From assembly GCA_008973525.1 (NCBI GenBank), contig WACJ01000524.1, forward strand, positions 806,001 to 870,000: DNA of 64,000 nucleotides, in the 5' to 3' direction. The notes beneath the pieces are model-generated. The model had not been told where the DNA came from, did not search any database, and saw only the letters and a program-made list of their open reading frames with translations. This stretch comes from Stenopsyche tienmushanensis (lineage: Eukaryota; Arthropoda; Insecta; Trichoptera; Stenopsychidae). A program made the translations under genes and the position numbers. This document shows, in pieces, positions 35,359 to 48,600 of the stretch (within the stretch, counting starts at the first letter, position 1; every line of letters begins with the position of its first letter).

Positions 35359-36740
35359 AATAGATGTCATTCAGACCTTCGAAAAAAAGAGAATCTCTAC
35401 GTACCTCCATTTATTTCTTTTACAAATAGGCTTAAATATATTAATATAAGACTCCTAGCATACAACATTGCTATGTATCTATGATCTGAATACATCAACG
35501 AACAGAAATATCGATTGTTCTTTTGTAGCCAAAATAATGTATTAAAACAATAATTTAGCTTTGATTTAATTTCGCCCTTGGAGCATTTTTCGCGCGTAAT
35601 TTTTCCATTTTTATCCAATAATTCAATATTCACGAAAGCGCGAGATTTATTTATGCCATTTTTTTTTGAGCATAAAAAAGGGGGGAGACCTAATAAATGT
35701 TTACGATAAACCCAGGGCTTACGTCGCAGCAGCCGGATTGTTTCCCCGTCTCAGAAGTAATCTTGTTTGGCGTTCGGATGGATAGTTCCGGAAGGATCCT
35801 TCGCCCTGCTTCGGGCAGATAACTTGGGCCAAGCTTTTAGGGCGTCTCGGTTGGCGTACCTTCACTCCTTCTCATCAATAATTGAATAAAGCTGCCTCTC
35901 TTCTACTTTTCATCCCATATTTCTACGAAAAGATAATTCTTATGTTGTTTTATATTTTTTTCATGTCCATTTCTCTCGCGTGCGCTTCAAAGGCATGATC
36001 TCTTTTTTAGGGCGAATTTGGCTTGAGTGATATCAATACGTGGCGCCTGTGTTCGAAGAATAACCACAAAAGGAAATTATACAAAAAGTAAACACAAAAA
36101 AATACATTTTGATGAACGTAATATCACGATAAAGGTGTAATATTTTTGATGATAAACTCTTTGTTCAGTCTTATAAAAAAATATTAAAATAAAATTTGCG
36201 ACTAGCATAAAAAGATATGGGTGTTTTATAGTGTCAAATTACTTTTTCTTGAAATATTTGCCCACCTGATAAACTGCGATTTAAAATCAAATCAAGTTTC
36301 CTTTTTTAAAAAACAATATAAGAATAAATTATGTTGTAGTAGAACATTTAACAGAAGAAAATTTTGTCGATTATTCCTGTATGTGTTAATGGATTGTTAA
36401 ATACTCCATCTGTTTTGTTTGGCATTAATAATACTCTAATAACAAGCAAAACATCGTTATTAAAGTTAGGAGAGCAGTATAAAGTTAGTCCATCTCTTGA
36501 ATCCATCTATAAACAGTATAGTTTAACCGATGATAGAATTAAAATTACAATTTATAACATAGAAGCAAATATTTCTTTAAAGTGTATTATTTTTTAGTAG
36601 ATGTTACCTAAATAAAATGTTATAGGTCCAAATATTCCTCCTTTTGATAAAATATTCATACAATAGGCATTCAAGCAAAACTTTATATTTTTACCTATCA
36701 GTATGTAAATATTAATGACATTAATAATTGGGAATTATAA
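35359..36740. other. Intronic DNA; GC-richer block at 35690-35890
   Basis: No gene is recognised. The block 35690-35890 is CpG-rich and non-coding. An open frame of 77 residues at 36364-36597 (+) lacks recognisable motifs and has the low-complexity codon make-up of AT-rich DNA, so I do not call it. Confidence 0.45.
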
Positions 36741-36743
36741 TAG

Positions 36744-36755
36744 TGCGCATGCGCA
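36744..36755. promoter_or_regulatory. Perfect NRF1/Ewg-type palindrome
   Basis: TGCGCATGCGCA is the full palindromic consensus bound by vertebrate NRF1 and by its insect orthologue Erect wing. In animals this motif is typically promoter-proximal. It lies in very AT-rich DNA about 190 bp upstream of the strongest GC-rich block of the window. The sequence match is seen; binding is an inference. Confidence 0.45.
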
Positions 36756-36929
36756 TTATTTTTATTTACATTATACATTATGATAGATGGTGTTTTAAAA
36801 AAGCCCCTGTGTTTTGATCGTACTCTTTAGGACATGGAGGATTTTTTTTATGCTGGAAGGTTCGCATTTCGAATGAAAAATGAGATTTATACACATTTAG
36901 CGAGGGATCCGAACCAATTGTTTTAGCAT

Positions 36930-37400
36930 ATATTCACATTTATTTCCCATCTCGCGCGGGTTCACGTGTCATGTCCGGATGCTCTTCGGGGGTCTTCCCT
37001 GTTTGGGTATGTTCGGAATTCGGAATTACGTCGGTGTAATGTCATGTCGGGAATATATGCGCCATTGTGCCGAGGGTAACGTCGATCAGGACCGCACGGG
37101 CGCAGGGCCGCTTCGAGGGGCGGCAGAAACAAAAGGGGCAACAAGGTTCGTCTTCTTACCTTCGTATCTGAATTATGAGACCGAACGCCCCCGAGCTTTT
37201 TGCCGTGTTTTCCTAACAGGACACGTACGGTATAAATCTTAAGCGGCGATGTCTGGCGGGGAACCGGCATTTGCCGCTAAACTCACCCCTATTATCCCAC
37301 CTTGGCCATTCGGGGGATGCGACCCACCCTCCAGCCTGGTGGACAGCCGCTCCCGGATAAAAAATTCGCCACCGGTGAATGTAATAAAGAATCTGTAATA
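36930..37400. promoter_or_regulatory. CpG-rich island inside the intron
   Basis: This is the most GC- and CpG-rich stretch of the window, with tracts such as CGCGCGGGTTCACGTG, GCAGGGCCGCTTCGAGG and CCGCTCCCGG. Open frames on both strands (87 to 102 residues) overlap each other, are arginine/proline-rich and match no family known to me, so they look like by-products of composition. No TATA element is obvious. A TATA-less promoter for an internal CadN isoform or a nested transcript, or an enhancer, would fit; a GC-rich repeat fragment is an alternative. Confidence 0.35.
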
Positions 37401-39785
37401 AATTACTGAGCGGATGACGTTCGATTCGATACTGTTTTTGATTTATAAAACAACATCCCAGTGTCACTGCTGATATAGCTTTAATGAAAACTTCAAGTTT
37501 AGTCAATTAAACTCCAAATTTTCCAAAGAAGAGTCATCTTAACATAATTACAGTTTTATAATTACAACATCAAAACAACACATTTTTGGTTCGAAACTCG
37601 AACTAATTACTTTGAGTGTAATTTATTTAAAATGTATAATGAAAATGATGGAAATGACAGTTGAACTAAAACATAAAAAAGCTAAATTTCAAATAATAAA
37701 ATATATTTCAGAAATCAATATAAATCACACTACTGCACTATGAGCATAAGATATTTATAATTAAAACTAAAATAGATTTAAAAAGTAATTTTAAGCTTAT
37801 TGAATAATAAAATCTCTTGTTGTAAGTAAGCTAACTAGATTTAGCATGTCATCCACCAGATTTTAAACATCTTAAAATCATTTAATCTGTATTGGAATCG
37901 ATATACGATACTTCATAGATATAACTACTTGAACCAAAACAGCAAAAAAAATTGTGTTTATTAATTTTATACTCACGAATATGTCAAAAACAGGAATTAA
38001 GGATAATTTAATGATATTTCAAAATTGTAATTGTATTAATATTTCATGACGTCGCCTTTCCTCACATATCAAATTGAAGACTTTTTCGTATTAATCATTC
38101 TCGATTAATTTAGCCTTAAGCTTTTATTATATTTTTAATCATGTTGAATTGAAATAAATACATTTCATAAATATTATATGTCTTTCTTGTGGATTTCATT
38201 GTACACTTCTTACATGAATCTTGAATGAATACAATCTTACAACATTGCCATCGGTTCTCTTGGGAAATCGTTGCTATAACAAAAATATGCTCACTGTATT
38301 CTAAATATATGATATTTTTAATATCTAGTGTAAATATTTGCTGTAAAATGTTTTTAAAATAATTTGTTCCACAGTCGGGAATAAATAAAATGTTTATATT
38401 GCGATTGTTAAAAATCAATGTAAAAGCAATTAGTTTGTAGAATCCTTTTTTATATTTTTTACAGGCCCCAAATTTTGTTTATTAAACAGTGGCTACATTT
38501 ATTTTCCCCAAGCGAGTCTTAAAATCAACCCTTCCCAACACCAACAAGATCAGTCCCATTAGTTATCGTACTCTAAATTAAATCATCAATTACTCACTTA
38601 CTTAAAAATAAATTTGTGTAAGAATAGTGTATTAAATCAATTTATTCAGATTGGAAATATAAAATTATTTAATATTAATAAATTCATTATAATTACCCTT
38701 TTGTCATATAAACGAAAGTTATAAATTTGACCTTTGAACAGTCATAAATTTAAAATTTCGAGCATATTTCATGAATCCTATTTAGCGCCGAGCACTTAAT
38801 TTTTACAGCAATCGATGGGCGCTCTCTGTTGTAAATTTTCATATTTCGCTTCCTTTCATTTATAGAGCACTTAAATCAATTTGATCATTTCTCAATGGAG
38901 GGCATGTTTTTCGCGTTGGATACATCAATTTTGCGAAAAGTGCTCGCCCCGAATATGAATTGATGATCTCATTATGTCCATAAAAACGCTTTTCAGTGCG
39001 AACCTTCCCTAAGTTTGTTCAGCAATCCCTCTCCGGCTAGGCGTCGTAAACCCGCGGGAACGCAAGAATAAGGACAGTTTTGTCAGCATTTTTCCTCGAC
39101 CAACCGCTGATATATCGCTTCTTCGGAATGTAGAAGACTAGGGCGATTTTCCGTGTCAAGGTTCGAATCCCACGGGAAGATGCGCTCACGTTATATCGGA
39201 TATATTTTAACGATGGTGGCGGGTCACCCGAAAAATAAAACGCTTAGCGGGCACGTTTCCTGCTCCGGCTTAATCATCTCGTATCAATCACATAACACTG
39301 CTGAAAGCAGATTTTCATTTTTTATGGTCCCCAGGGCTCTTTGTTTCATTTTCAATGCTTCATATGGTTTTACGTTCGTCATAGGTGTCGTATATTTGAA
39401 ACGTGATTTTCGCTTTGACGCTGATTAAAATTTACCCATCGCAACCCAATAAAGCCTTCGCATACGATTTTTTCTGACATTTCTCTTTAGGTCCAGATTT
39501 ATATTTACGTTTTTAACCATTATTAAAATTTAAATTTAAGCCATTATATTCAATTTATGTGCTTTTATACTTTTGATTTCATAGACGTATTACGATCGTC
39601 CTGATTCTACGCTTCGCCATTTCGCTATAACATTTGAAATAACCCCATACTCGATTAATCTTTATAAAGTACTTATCTTTCATTCTTCCTCAGTTATTTT
39701 ATCTCATTGAGTTCTTATAAAATCATCTTACATTTTATAAAATCTCTCTTAGTCGTTAGTATTTTTCAATAAATATCATCCACGT
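37401..39785. other. Intronic DNA; GC-richer block at 38820-39430
   Basis: The first 1.4 kb is AT-rich with nothing recognised. The block 38820-39430 is GC-richer and contains a perfect tRNA-type B box (GGTTCGAATCC, 39162-39172), but no A box or cloverleaf could be placed upstream, so no tRNA is called. A 91-residue open frame there is not recognisable. Confidence 0.45.
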
Positions 39786-39793
39786 CTTTTTAA

Positions 39794-40938
39794 CCCTTAC
39801 AACTCCTATGGTCACACGTTGTGGCCGAAGATATTTTCCCTCCAACTCCTATGGCCACTACGTGTGGCTGGTTTTTTCTTGGGCAGTTTTTATGAAATTC
39901 AAGTAAGATTTTGGTATTTTTTTAAATGTAAGAATCAAGTCGATACTCTAAAAATACCGTCTTATTGTCTGACCATTAATTTGGCATTTGGAATATGGAA
40001 AATAATTGTTTCTGCAAACTAAGACATAAAAGGCTATCATATATTTACGGATAGGTTTTACACCAATCCAACCCTTGCTGGAGAACTTTTGAAAAATAAA
40101 TGTTTTCTCACTAATACGATAATGACCTACAGAAAGGGTTTACCTAATCATATTAAAAAAAAACAAGATTAGCTGTGGGACGAAAGATAGTTTACAGAAA
40201 ACAAATTACTTTAGTATTAGTTTGGCGAGACAAAATAATAGTCAAAATGCTCAGTACAAAGCATACGTCAACTTCCCAATCAATGAGAAGAATAGTAAAG
40301 ACTACCCCATACTAATCTAATCAAGATTACCTAATAAACAAGCCAGTAGTCATTTTAGATTATATTAAAAATATAGGCGGGGTGGAGATGGCAGATGAAT
40401 ACGCTAGATCATATTGTTACATGCGGAAGACTGAAGTGGTGGAAGAAGTGATTTTTTTAGGGTTTTGAAACATCGATTGTAAACTTTTATATTTTATACA
40501 AGAAATGTAACTTTTGCAATTTTACGAAGTCCAAATTGGTACTATTGTCGTCAAATGATCACGATCAACGGTTAGATTAAGGTCCTCATTTTATTTACAG
40601 TAGATCAGGGAGGAATTCATGGAGTGTTCAGTCCGTGAAACTAAAAAAGGATGAATGCGAATACTATATTTTTGCGACACTTACGAAAGGAAACCAGCGC
40701 TTCATTCTGAAGATTGCTTCAAAAAATATTATATATAACATGATTACAAAAATTAACAAATCAAATAAAATGCCTAATATAATTGATAAACGTTCTGCAT
40801 AACAAAATAATATTTTTTTTTATTCATAAACCCCCAATTTTTTCATTTTATTCCATACAAACATTTTTTTAAGAAATATGCAAAAAATGGCTTGGAGTTG
40901 GTGAGAACTTTTGTGAAAAAATCTTAGAGCCCAAAAGG
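39794..40938 (+). mobile_element. Internally deleted piggyBac element bounded by TTAA
   Basis: TTAA at 39790-39793 is followed by CCCTTACAACTCCTATGG. The right boundary is GCCCAAAAGG then TTAA at 40939-40942, so both sides have the TTAA duplication that piggyBac insertion generates. The outermost terminal repeats match only weakly (CCCTT against CCTTT). However, CCAACTCC motifs recur subterminally at both ends, and at the left end CAACTCCTATGG occurs twice with GGTCACACGTTGTGGCC-type palindromes between. At 1145 bp the element is about half the normal length, because the first half of the transposase gene is absent. Confidence 0.65.
40030..40735 (+). pseudogene. piggyBac transposase pseudogene (C-terminal half)
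   Basis: From 40030 the + strand reads KGYHIFTDRFYTNPTLAGEL, containing the second catalytic Asp (TDRFYT), then NTIMTYRKGLPNHIKKK. Later come VWRDKIIVKMLSTKH, then NKPVVILDYIKNIGGVEMAD followed by EYARSYCYMRKTEVVEE. The family has GGVDxxD at the third catalytic site; here the first Asp is Glu and the second is kept. The end of the cysteine-rich C-terminus survives in another frame as ERKPALHSEDCFKKY (family KPALxxxxCFxxYH). Several stops and frame changes are present, and the first catalytic region is missing. The product would have been a DDE transposase acting in the nucleus; it cannot be made. Confidence 0.8.
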
Positions 40939-43815
40939 TTAATATATCCTATTTTGATCGATCAATAGTATATTTTTTTGACTTTTAATACTGATAAATT
41001 CAATCTGTGAAATTATGTTTCATTGAAGCTTAATAATCAATTATTATCATTGTAGGTTATTGTGTCTAATTTAAAAAGCTCAAATTCAAAATGTAGAAAT
41101 GTGTGCGATGAAAATATATATGATTTAATCATTATAATATTTTTAAAAAGATATTTCATTTTGGGACTTTGAGTTTATTTGTACTGTCCCAATTATTATT
41201 TGACAAATTTTATTCCATCTATATCAAACAGTATGGAATAATGGTATAAAAGAGGGCGGTATCACATCTTCGTTATACATCAAACATATTTCTATACAAT
41301 TGAAGTGCTCTTTTGAATCTTAATATGATACCGAGAAAATTCGCAAATCGTGAATTATATCTAAGATTTGTTTGTAATTGTTTTACTACAAGTTCGCGCT
41401 TTAAATTCTCAGTTTCGTGAATGAAGAATCGTTAAAACGCTCTCAGAAATTAGCGATTGTTTGCCCGAAACAAAGAAATGAAATAATGAACAAAACACAT
41501 TGCACATTAATAATACAAACAGGTCTTGTATTAAGAGAGGTTGCATGCTTAACAACGCGATAATTTGTGCCCATTGTGCGGTAATTGTTATATTTAAGGA
41601 AACAAAGGACACAGACTTGGAAAGGCTTTTGCGCTTTTCTCTCCGCTCGTTACGGCTTGGACAATAAAATCTGAAATACCAGTCCGGGTCTGAAGGTCGC
41701 AACTCAAGAAGAGAAATTCGCGATAGTATATAAAGCACACAACACGCCCTTTATTCTTGTGCGAGGTGGCCCTACAGAATATACACATTCGGAGTGTGTT
41801 TCCACCCTATTATGTCTCAGTAATAACTTCAACTTTCAAATATTTTGCCTTCGACCTGCGAAAACGATTTCGTGTAATTTCGCATTTTCCTTACCGGCGT
41901 TAATATAAAACAAAGTGGAAAATAAGTAGGTCAAAGTGGGAAAAGAGCAATAAAGGTCCGCGACCATAAACGCTGCGTTAGGGCGAATTGGAATATCTGG
42001 AGGAAAATAAATATTTGACCATTTTCAAAAACAAACCGATGGGATGGGAGATTAAATGCGATTCGAATGGTAATAAAGGCGAAAAATCTTGCAAGCTTTA
42101 TTTTTTGTCGGATTGTGAAAATCATCTTGGAAAGCTTTTGAATCAAACTCGTAACGCTTATTTCATTTTTCTCGATCAAGTATGACGTTAATATCTTCAG
42201 CATTGTGGCCGTTCAAAAAATGCAATTTAGCTCGACGAATAATTGCCCGAGGCTTTCGGATAGAACGGGGTAATGTGACATATTTGTTACATATATCAGA
42301 TTGAGATCAACACGTATATAACTAATGTTAAATGACGCCCGAGGACATTTTAAAATCGTATTCCGAAACAAAAAAAGTATGTTTTTATCTCATATGACTA
42401 ATTCCTGGAATTTGTAAGGTAATTTCATAAATTTACACTCATTTGAGCGAGAATAAATTGCAACTCTACTTTTATTACCTCGAAATATACAGTTGTTAAT
42501 GATGCATTAAAGAAAATATTTTTCTTTCTTTTGAATTTTCGGGTGGATTCTAAGACATTTATTCTAAAAGTTTAAAACATATTGGTATAAAAATATGAAT
42601 TCTACCGCACATCCCAAGCGTTGTAACCAAAGTCATTCCATTAATTTAAATGGTAATTACACCAACAATGATATTTAATTATAGGTGATATGTTAATGTT
42701 TTTGTTGCAAGCGCATAATCGTAAAAATAATTTTTTTTTCGCGTTATTTCATTAAGTGCAGCCCACAAACATGAATGTAACAATAACTTTTATGGGACCA
42801 TTACCAATTTTTAATTATTTTATTCACATTTTGCATCGTTTTACTTCCGTAATAATTGATTCCGTTATTTTATAAAATACACAAATTCTTGCAAACTAGA
42901 CTGTTTCATACAAAATGTATATTTGCGATGGAATCGATAAATCTTGCTACATTGAATTTTGCGGGCGAAACTTCAACGACCCAAAGTTCGAATGAAAAGC
43001 GGACGAAAAAACAACGTGCACCAACTTTTTTTCCTGTTCGGTTCCCAGACTTTATGCTTTTATTGTCGGTTTGTTGCCATTATCTTGTTTCTTAAAGTCT
43101 CGCACAAAATTGATATTGCGTACTGCCTGAAGCCAGAACTTAAATAAAAGATACGTTCCTCGTCTCTGAGGGGTCATTTTAATTTTTGTGGGTTTGTTTC
43201 CTCGCCGGATTTCTCGCAAGTAATCACTTGACATTGTTTATTAAGATTCGTAAATATTCTTACATATATATTCATACAATGTGCTGCGAATAAATGGCTC
43301 AACTTTATTTATTAGTGACACAGTTTTAAATAAATACTTTTTCTTTGCTTTTTCTATGTAAAATCTTTATATATTCTGTACTACATAAAATGCTTTTTCA
43401 TGCTGAAGCTTTAACATTTAGCCGTTTGAAAAGAATATAATTGCATGAAAACGTTTATTTGTGTTTGATTTTTTTGAAAAATTGAAGTCTATATTTTTCC
43501 TCAAAGCGGTTCCGAACGTATTATTTTAGGTTTCCTTGTGCATATTGCTAGTAAAACGTTCTATTGCATATACTAACGTTGTATTTTCCGTATAGTACTT
43601 TATTTTACATTGGTTTCCAATAACGCTATGAAAGAATGAGCTATCGGCAGCTTCAACGGCCATATTTCATCGTTTCCAGTTTTATTTACTCTTGTTGTCA
43701 CCGCTTTATCATGAGTCATATGTTATTTGACTTGACATTTAGTTATATATTGTATATATATATTAGAAGGACCAAATAATATTCGCGTATTTAGTTTAAA
43801 ATATTCTGTTTTTTG

Positions 43816-44100
43816 TTATATTTCACACATAAGCCCTATGTTCTAAGTTTTAGAGTTGCCCAAAATTTCATCTTAAAAAAGTATTTTCTTAACCCTAACC
43901 CTAGCAAACTGGTACCTCTTCAAGTTTAACGACTTATTGAATGATTTGTATGACATGTAGCATATCGTTGGAAAGGGTATAATCTAGAAAACTTTTAAAA
44001 CTAAACTAAGTTCACAATAGTTGTTGGTTTTTTTTTTTAGGGAATTTAGAAGTTGACATATCTCATTCTTTTGCACATTTTATGTGGAACGTAACTTGTC
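43816..44100. repeat. Diverged dispersed repeat related to 32500-32580
   Basis: The segment TTTCACACATAAGCCCTATG followed by TTCTAAG (43824-43850) aligns with TTTCACATATAGACCCTATG followed by TCCCAAG (32526-32552). The shared block is short and the rest is unalignable by eye. Because the other copy adjoins a mariner-type C-terminal scrap, both may be 3' parts of the same element family. Confidence 0.35.
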
Positions 44101-45592
44101 GTAAATAGATGATTGACTGTAATTTCATTTGCCGATAATACATTTTAAATAAAACTAATGAGAATAAAGATTATATTTCAGTTCTGAAAAATACATATTT
44201 TATAGTCATTCGTGTGACGATTATAAATAACACAATGATCATTGTATTAAATTGCTTTTGTAGTATTTAAAAAAGTATTTCGCTGAAAGGAGCTTTAAAG
44301 CTTTAATAATTCAACGTGTCATAACTAAACGATTAACTTCTTTTGTATGCTTAATCTCTATGGTTTTTTTTAAAGATAAATATTCATTGGCTTATTATTC
44401 GTACCTTTATTATACAAAGTGTATATTTTTAATCCAACCAATCCTCATAATTGTTCTTCGATTCAGCGCCTTTGAATAACTCATTACCTCGGAATAAAAT
44501 TGAGAAATATTCTGGGTTTTATGAACGCCCGTGCGTTTATATCTTTTCATTAAATTATTATCAGTTACTGATTTTTAACCGTTCCTCATACAGTATTAAA
44601 TTGATAATGTCATTATTCGGTAGATAACGTGGCCGTAATCTCTCTGGTTTCAGAGTTCGCAGATTCCCTTTTAGTCGGCTTATTTATAACTAGATATCTC
44701 TTCTTATTGCGGAATATATCATAGCCAACGAAAAAAAAGATTATCTACCGAAATAGAAAACGTTTATCGCCCAAAATCCGATGGGTTCAGTTCGGTTTGG
44801 CTTCTAACGAGCATCTGAACGGAAATAACGTCCATTTCCGCGCTATTTTACGCCAATAATATCAATAAGTCTTCGCTTAACGTAGCGGCAAAAACGTTTA
44901 TTTTCCTCTAATGTACGTCGGGCGCAAAGAACAAAAATTTTTGTATCAAAGCACTCATTTTTATTCCTTTTTAAATCTCAGTTTCATTGAATCAACTTTA
45001 TTTATGCAAGACATTTTCGGTGTTTTCATTAAGTTTTTGCTATAAATTCTACGCTTTCGCTGACATTTTGCCAATTTTATGTCAATTCTGTCTCATCATT
45101 CTCGATGTCGTTTTTTGTAGCGATCATTATATTTGACATTATTTTGTAGAAGCAATTTTTCTCTTCTATTTATAAACTATGTACGAGCAAAGGAAGGTTA
45201 TTTTTTTCCATACTTACAAGTGTATATATATTACAATATTAAATTACCAATTTGAAAACATGTTTAATTAGAAATACTCGAAGTTTATATAATATATAAT
45301 TAATTGCCTTATTTCAACAAAATAAGAACTCTAACTTGTGTTCACGTAGATCTGTATTTGCACACGTTATTAGAATCCTAATCGAACCTTTGCTCGATAA
45401 AAGAACCGTGATTAACCACATTGGAAGAGAAGAGTGGATACCAATAGACTTTTATGTTTAGCTTCTGATTCAGTTGGCAGGGTTGATTTCGACAAAATAA
45501 CCTAATTGTGTGAATAAACCCTTTTCGAATGAGATTTTCCCACAACTGAATGTCAACTAATTATGTACTAAGCCTCTTTTGATTCATAAATT

Positions 45593-45608
45593 CTACCCCA
45601 TGGGGTAG
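45593..45608. repeat. Perfect 16-bp palindrome
   Basis: CTACCCCATGGGGTAG is its own reverse complement. It is immediately followed by TAGGCCTAGG, which contains the overlapping palindromes TAGGCCTA and CCTAGG. The surrounding DNA is AT-rich, so a GC-rich perfect palindrome stands out. The function is unknown. Confidence 0.8.
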
Positions 45609-48600
45609 TAGGCCTAGGTATTATATAGAAAAAATGTATTTCAACACATTGCTTTGATTTTCTTCCGACATAAAGAAAACATACTTAATTGGAATTTGAT
45701 CATTTTTCATTATCACAATTAATTTTTTATCTTCATTTTTAATAATCACAAAAATGAAATATGCTCAATTGTCTGAATAAACGTGAAAAATTTAAGCTCT
45801 ATTACTTAATTAATTTTCAAGAAAGTCTTGCATTTTTTTAATCAGCTTTTAATATCCTTAAATTAATGCAAAATTATCGAGTTATAATCCTTTATGCAGC
45901 AAAAACCACGATTCGGGCTAAAATCTGAAAATTTATGCAGAAATTGTGGTTACCGGCGTTTATGGTTAGAACGAAAAAACAACATGCATCTTATTAAATC
46001 TTACAGAATATTGCAGGTCAACGATAAAATTTTTCTTATTTTATTACTTTGTCACTTTTTTTTGCTAAAAGCTTCAATTAAACTAATTTTAATTAAAGAA
46101 TTATAAAGAGATTCACACACATAGAGTGTAAAAATGGCACGCATTTTTGGCACTTATATCCCTAAATTACAACAACATGCGATACAAATAAAAAAAACTA
46201 TAAAAAAATATGGGAATATTTTATTTATACCTAAACATAATACGTTATGTATTTACTAGATCTTTTTGTAAAGTATAGTTTGCATACGATAAAAGATGAT
46301 ATTTTTTAAATTAAAATAAATAAACATTTATTTGCAGAGTTGTCACACAGCAAACGAAGCACATACCGTGCTATCCATAATTCTATGTGTGCCAGTCAAA
46401 GGCAAAAAAAAAGATTTTATTACCTCTGTGCTTGAAGAGACCCGCGGCTAACGAAGGAGAAAATTGTATTCTTTGAGATGCGACTTGTTCGGTAGTTGAA
46501 AAAAATAAACTGTTGTCAAACGAAGAATGTCGTCTGTCAGAACACGGGATGAAGCGAAATATTAATCATCAAACATCCGCTTTTATGTTGTTGGTTAACC
46601 TTTATTGTCGTGCGGAGCATACAGTTGGATAGTAAAAATATCAAACTTCCTCTGCGAAATATTTTCGTACGTCATTTTTTACGGGATGAAAAAATATAAA
46701 AAAATTATACTTTAATAGTTTTATATAATAACGTTTTTTCGTTGGTATATTTAGCTCCAAATTCTGAAGTTTGCGTGCTTTAAACGGAAATCTTCGTGTG
46801 CTAATATTTCATATGGTTTTATATATACCGATAAAATAGAAGTTTCCCTCCTGTTCCAATGGGCAAACCCCTAATTGCGTTTGTAGGTTCGATCCCCCAA
46901 TGTAGGATGGGTCCGATATAAAAGTTAAAAGACATTCGTATCTTCTTGTGGGGGACCTTTACCTCCATGGAATTTTACCCTCGGAAGCTTTATTCTATGC
47001 TTAATCAACTCGCTATCGGTTTTAGAAAGGTTATTTCAGTTAACTGTACCACATCAGCTCAATATCAAATGGATAAGTCTATTATCCTTTGTCTCCAAAC
47101 CAATCAGCTCGATAATTTGGCCAATTCCCCAAATTCAAAATGCCGCCATTATTTCAATCAGAACGTAATTTTATTTCGGCATTGCGTGCATACGATTCCG
47201 TAAATTATGAGAATCGCTCCCGAGGAAAGAATGAGAAATGGCGAATCTTTTATTTGTCTTGACGTAGCGTTATAAATGAACCATGAAAGAGAAAAGTAAT
47301 TAGCAGAGGCGGAGGGAAAAGTCTCAAAAATTGTAATGAATAAATTAGGAATGATGTAAAATTCGGACGATAATATTCCGAAAGTTATGCCTTTTGGAGC
47401 AGCCAAAAAGTGCCGCATTTAATGGATCTTTTCTTTTGCTAAATGTCAAACATACAAACCCTTGTAATTATAATACAAAAAGCACAATGTTCAATGAAAG
47501 GGATGAAAATGAGCGCACGATTTAATAACCCCTGCCTTTCATTAATATTATATTTTTGCTTAATGTTATTCTGCACAGATTTTTGCCATAGACACTCAAA
47601 AAAATGTGTGTATAAAAACACTCCATTCGTCTGATATTTGTTTATTTATTTATATTACTTCGGCGAAAAATGCTTGAATAAATTATTCATTGAATTTGAA
47701 TCAGTTCTTGAAAAATCATATTATTTTTAAAAATATAAACACTTATTATTCCGATGCGAACTTAACAATAAAGCAAATTTATGCCTAAAAATATCCTTTT
47801 CAAAACAAAAGCTGAACCGTAACATTTTTTCAGCAATATCTTCGTCCACATTATAAGAACGTAGCAAAATAACAAATTTAATTCGGAAAAATCCGAATAT
47901 TATCTACACCAACGCGGCCCAGCACGTCGGACTTGCTCATATCGTCGTTTTTCCATAGATCTATTCAATTCGAGTTAGTATTTTCTATTCAATTTATGGC
48001 CGTATTTTATTCTGTTTATATCAGTGTGTTATTCAGGATGTATTTTACGTGGTTCATTGTGTTTGGGGCCGTATTTTATGTTGTTTATATAGAATCTGCC
48101 CGACGTTTATGCCAATATTTTATTCACCCATAAAGCATTACCGAAAACTTATAAAATAATATAATAGCGCTAATAAAATTCGCTAATCTTTCATTCGTAA
48201 GAAGTAAAAAAGATTTTACATTCCATTTATTTCGAGGCCCAGTTTCTCATTTTTTACGTTGTAATTAATAATATATTCAAATTTATATGATCCACCATAA
48301 TGCCGACGTATTAAATTAAGCTAAAAACAATGTCGTGATTTTATCACCCATTAACCGTATTAAATATAATCAGATGTAGCATATACCATACTTTTTTCTA
48401 TGTTATACGCACGCTATTGAACGCTATATATTTTGCAATTTTCATTAGTATATATTGATAGAGCAATCTAAATATGTTCTTTTTAGCGATTTCATACGTT
48501 GCAAGTATGTACTAAATAATAGTATATACTGGCATTACATTAAAATATAACTTAAAAAAAATTGCTATATTAAGTACATTTAATATTTATAGTAAGGATC

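Noticed and set aside
35183..35449. 88-residue + strand open frame
   Set aside because: Part of it coincides with the Helitron-like end sequence, and no protein motif is visible.
36962..37506. Open frames of 87 to 102 residues in the CpG-rich island
   Set aside because: They overlap on both strands, and the arginine/proline-rich composition simply reflects GC content. No family is recognised.
39155..39185. Perfect tRNA B box (GGTTCGAATCC)
   Set aside because: No A box, acceptor stem or anticodon arm can be placed upstream, so no tRNA gene or SINE is called.
41244..41251. TATAAAAG promoter-like box
   Set aside because: TATA-like strings are common in AT-rich DNA. No initiator or open reading frame follows at the right distance.
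43889..43903. Telomere-like CCCTAACCCTA repeat
   Set aside because: Only two units are present, in mid-intron, with no array around them. It is also not the TTAGG repeat of most insects.
46884..46902. tRNA-like B box (GGTTCGATCCC)
   Set aside because: No matching A box or cloverleaf; isolated motif.
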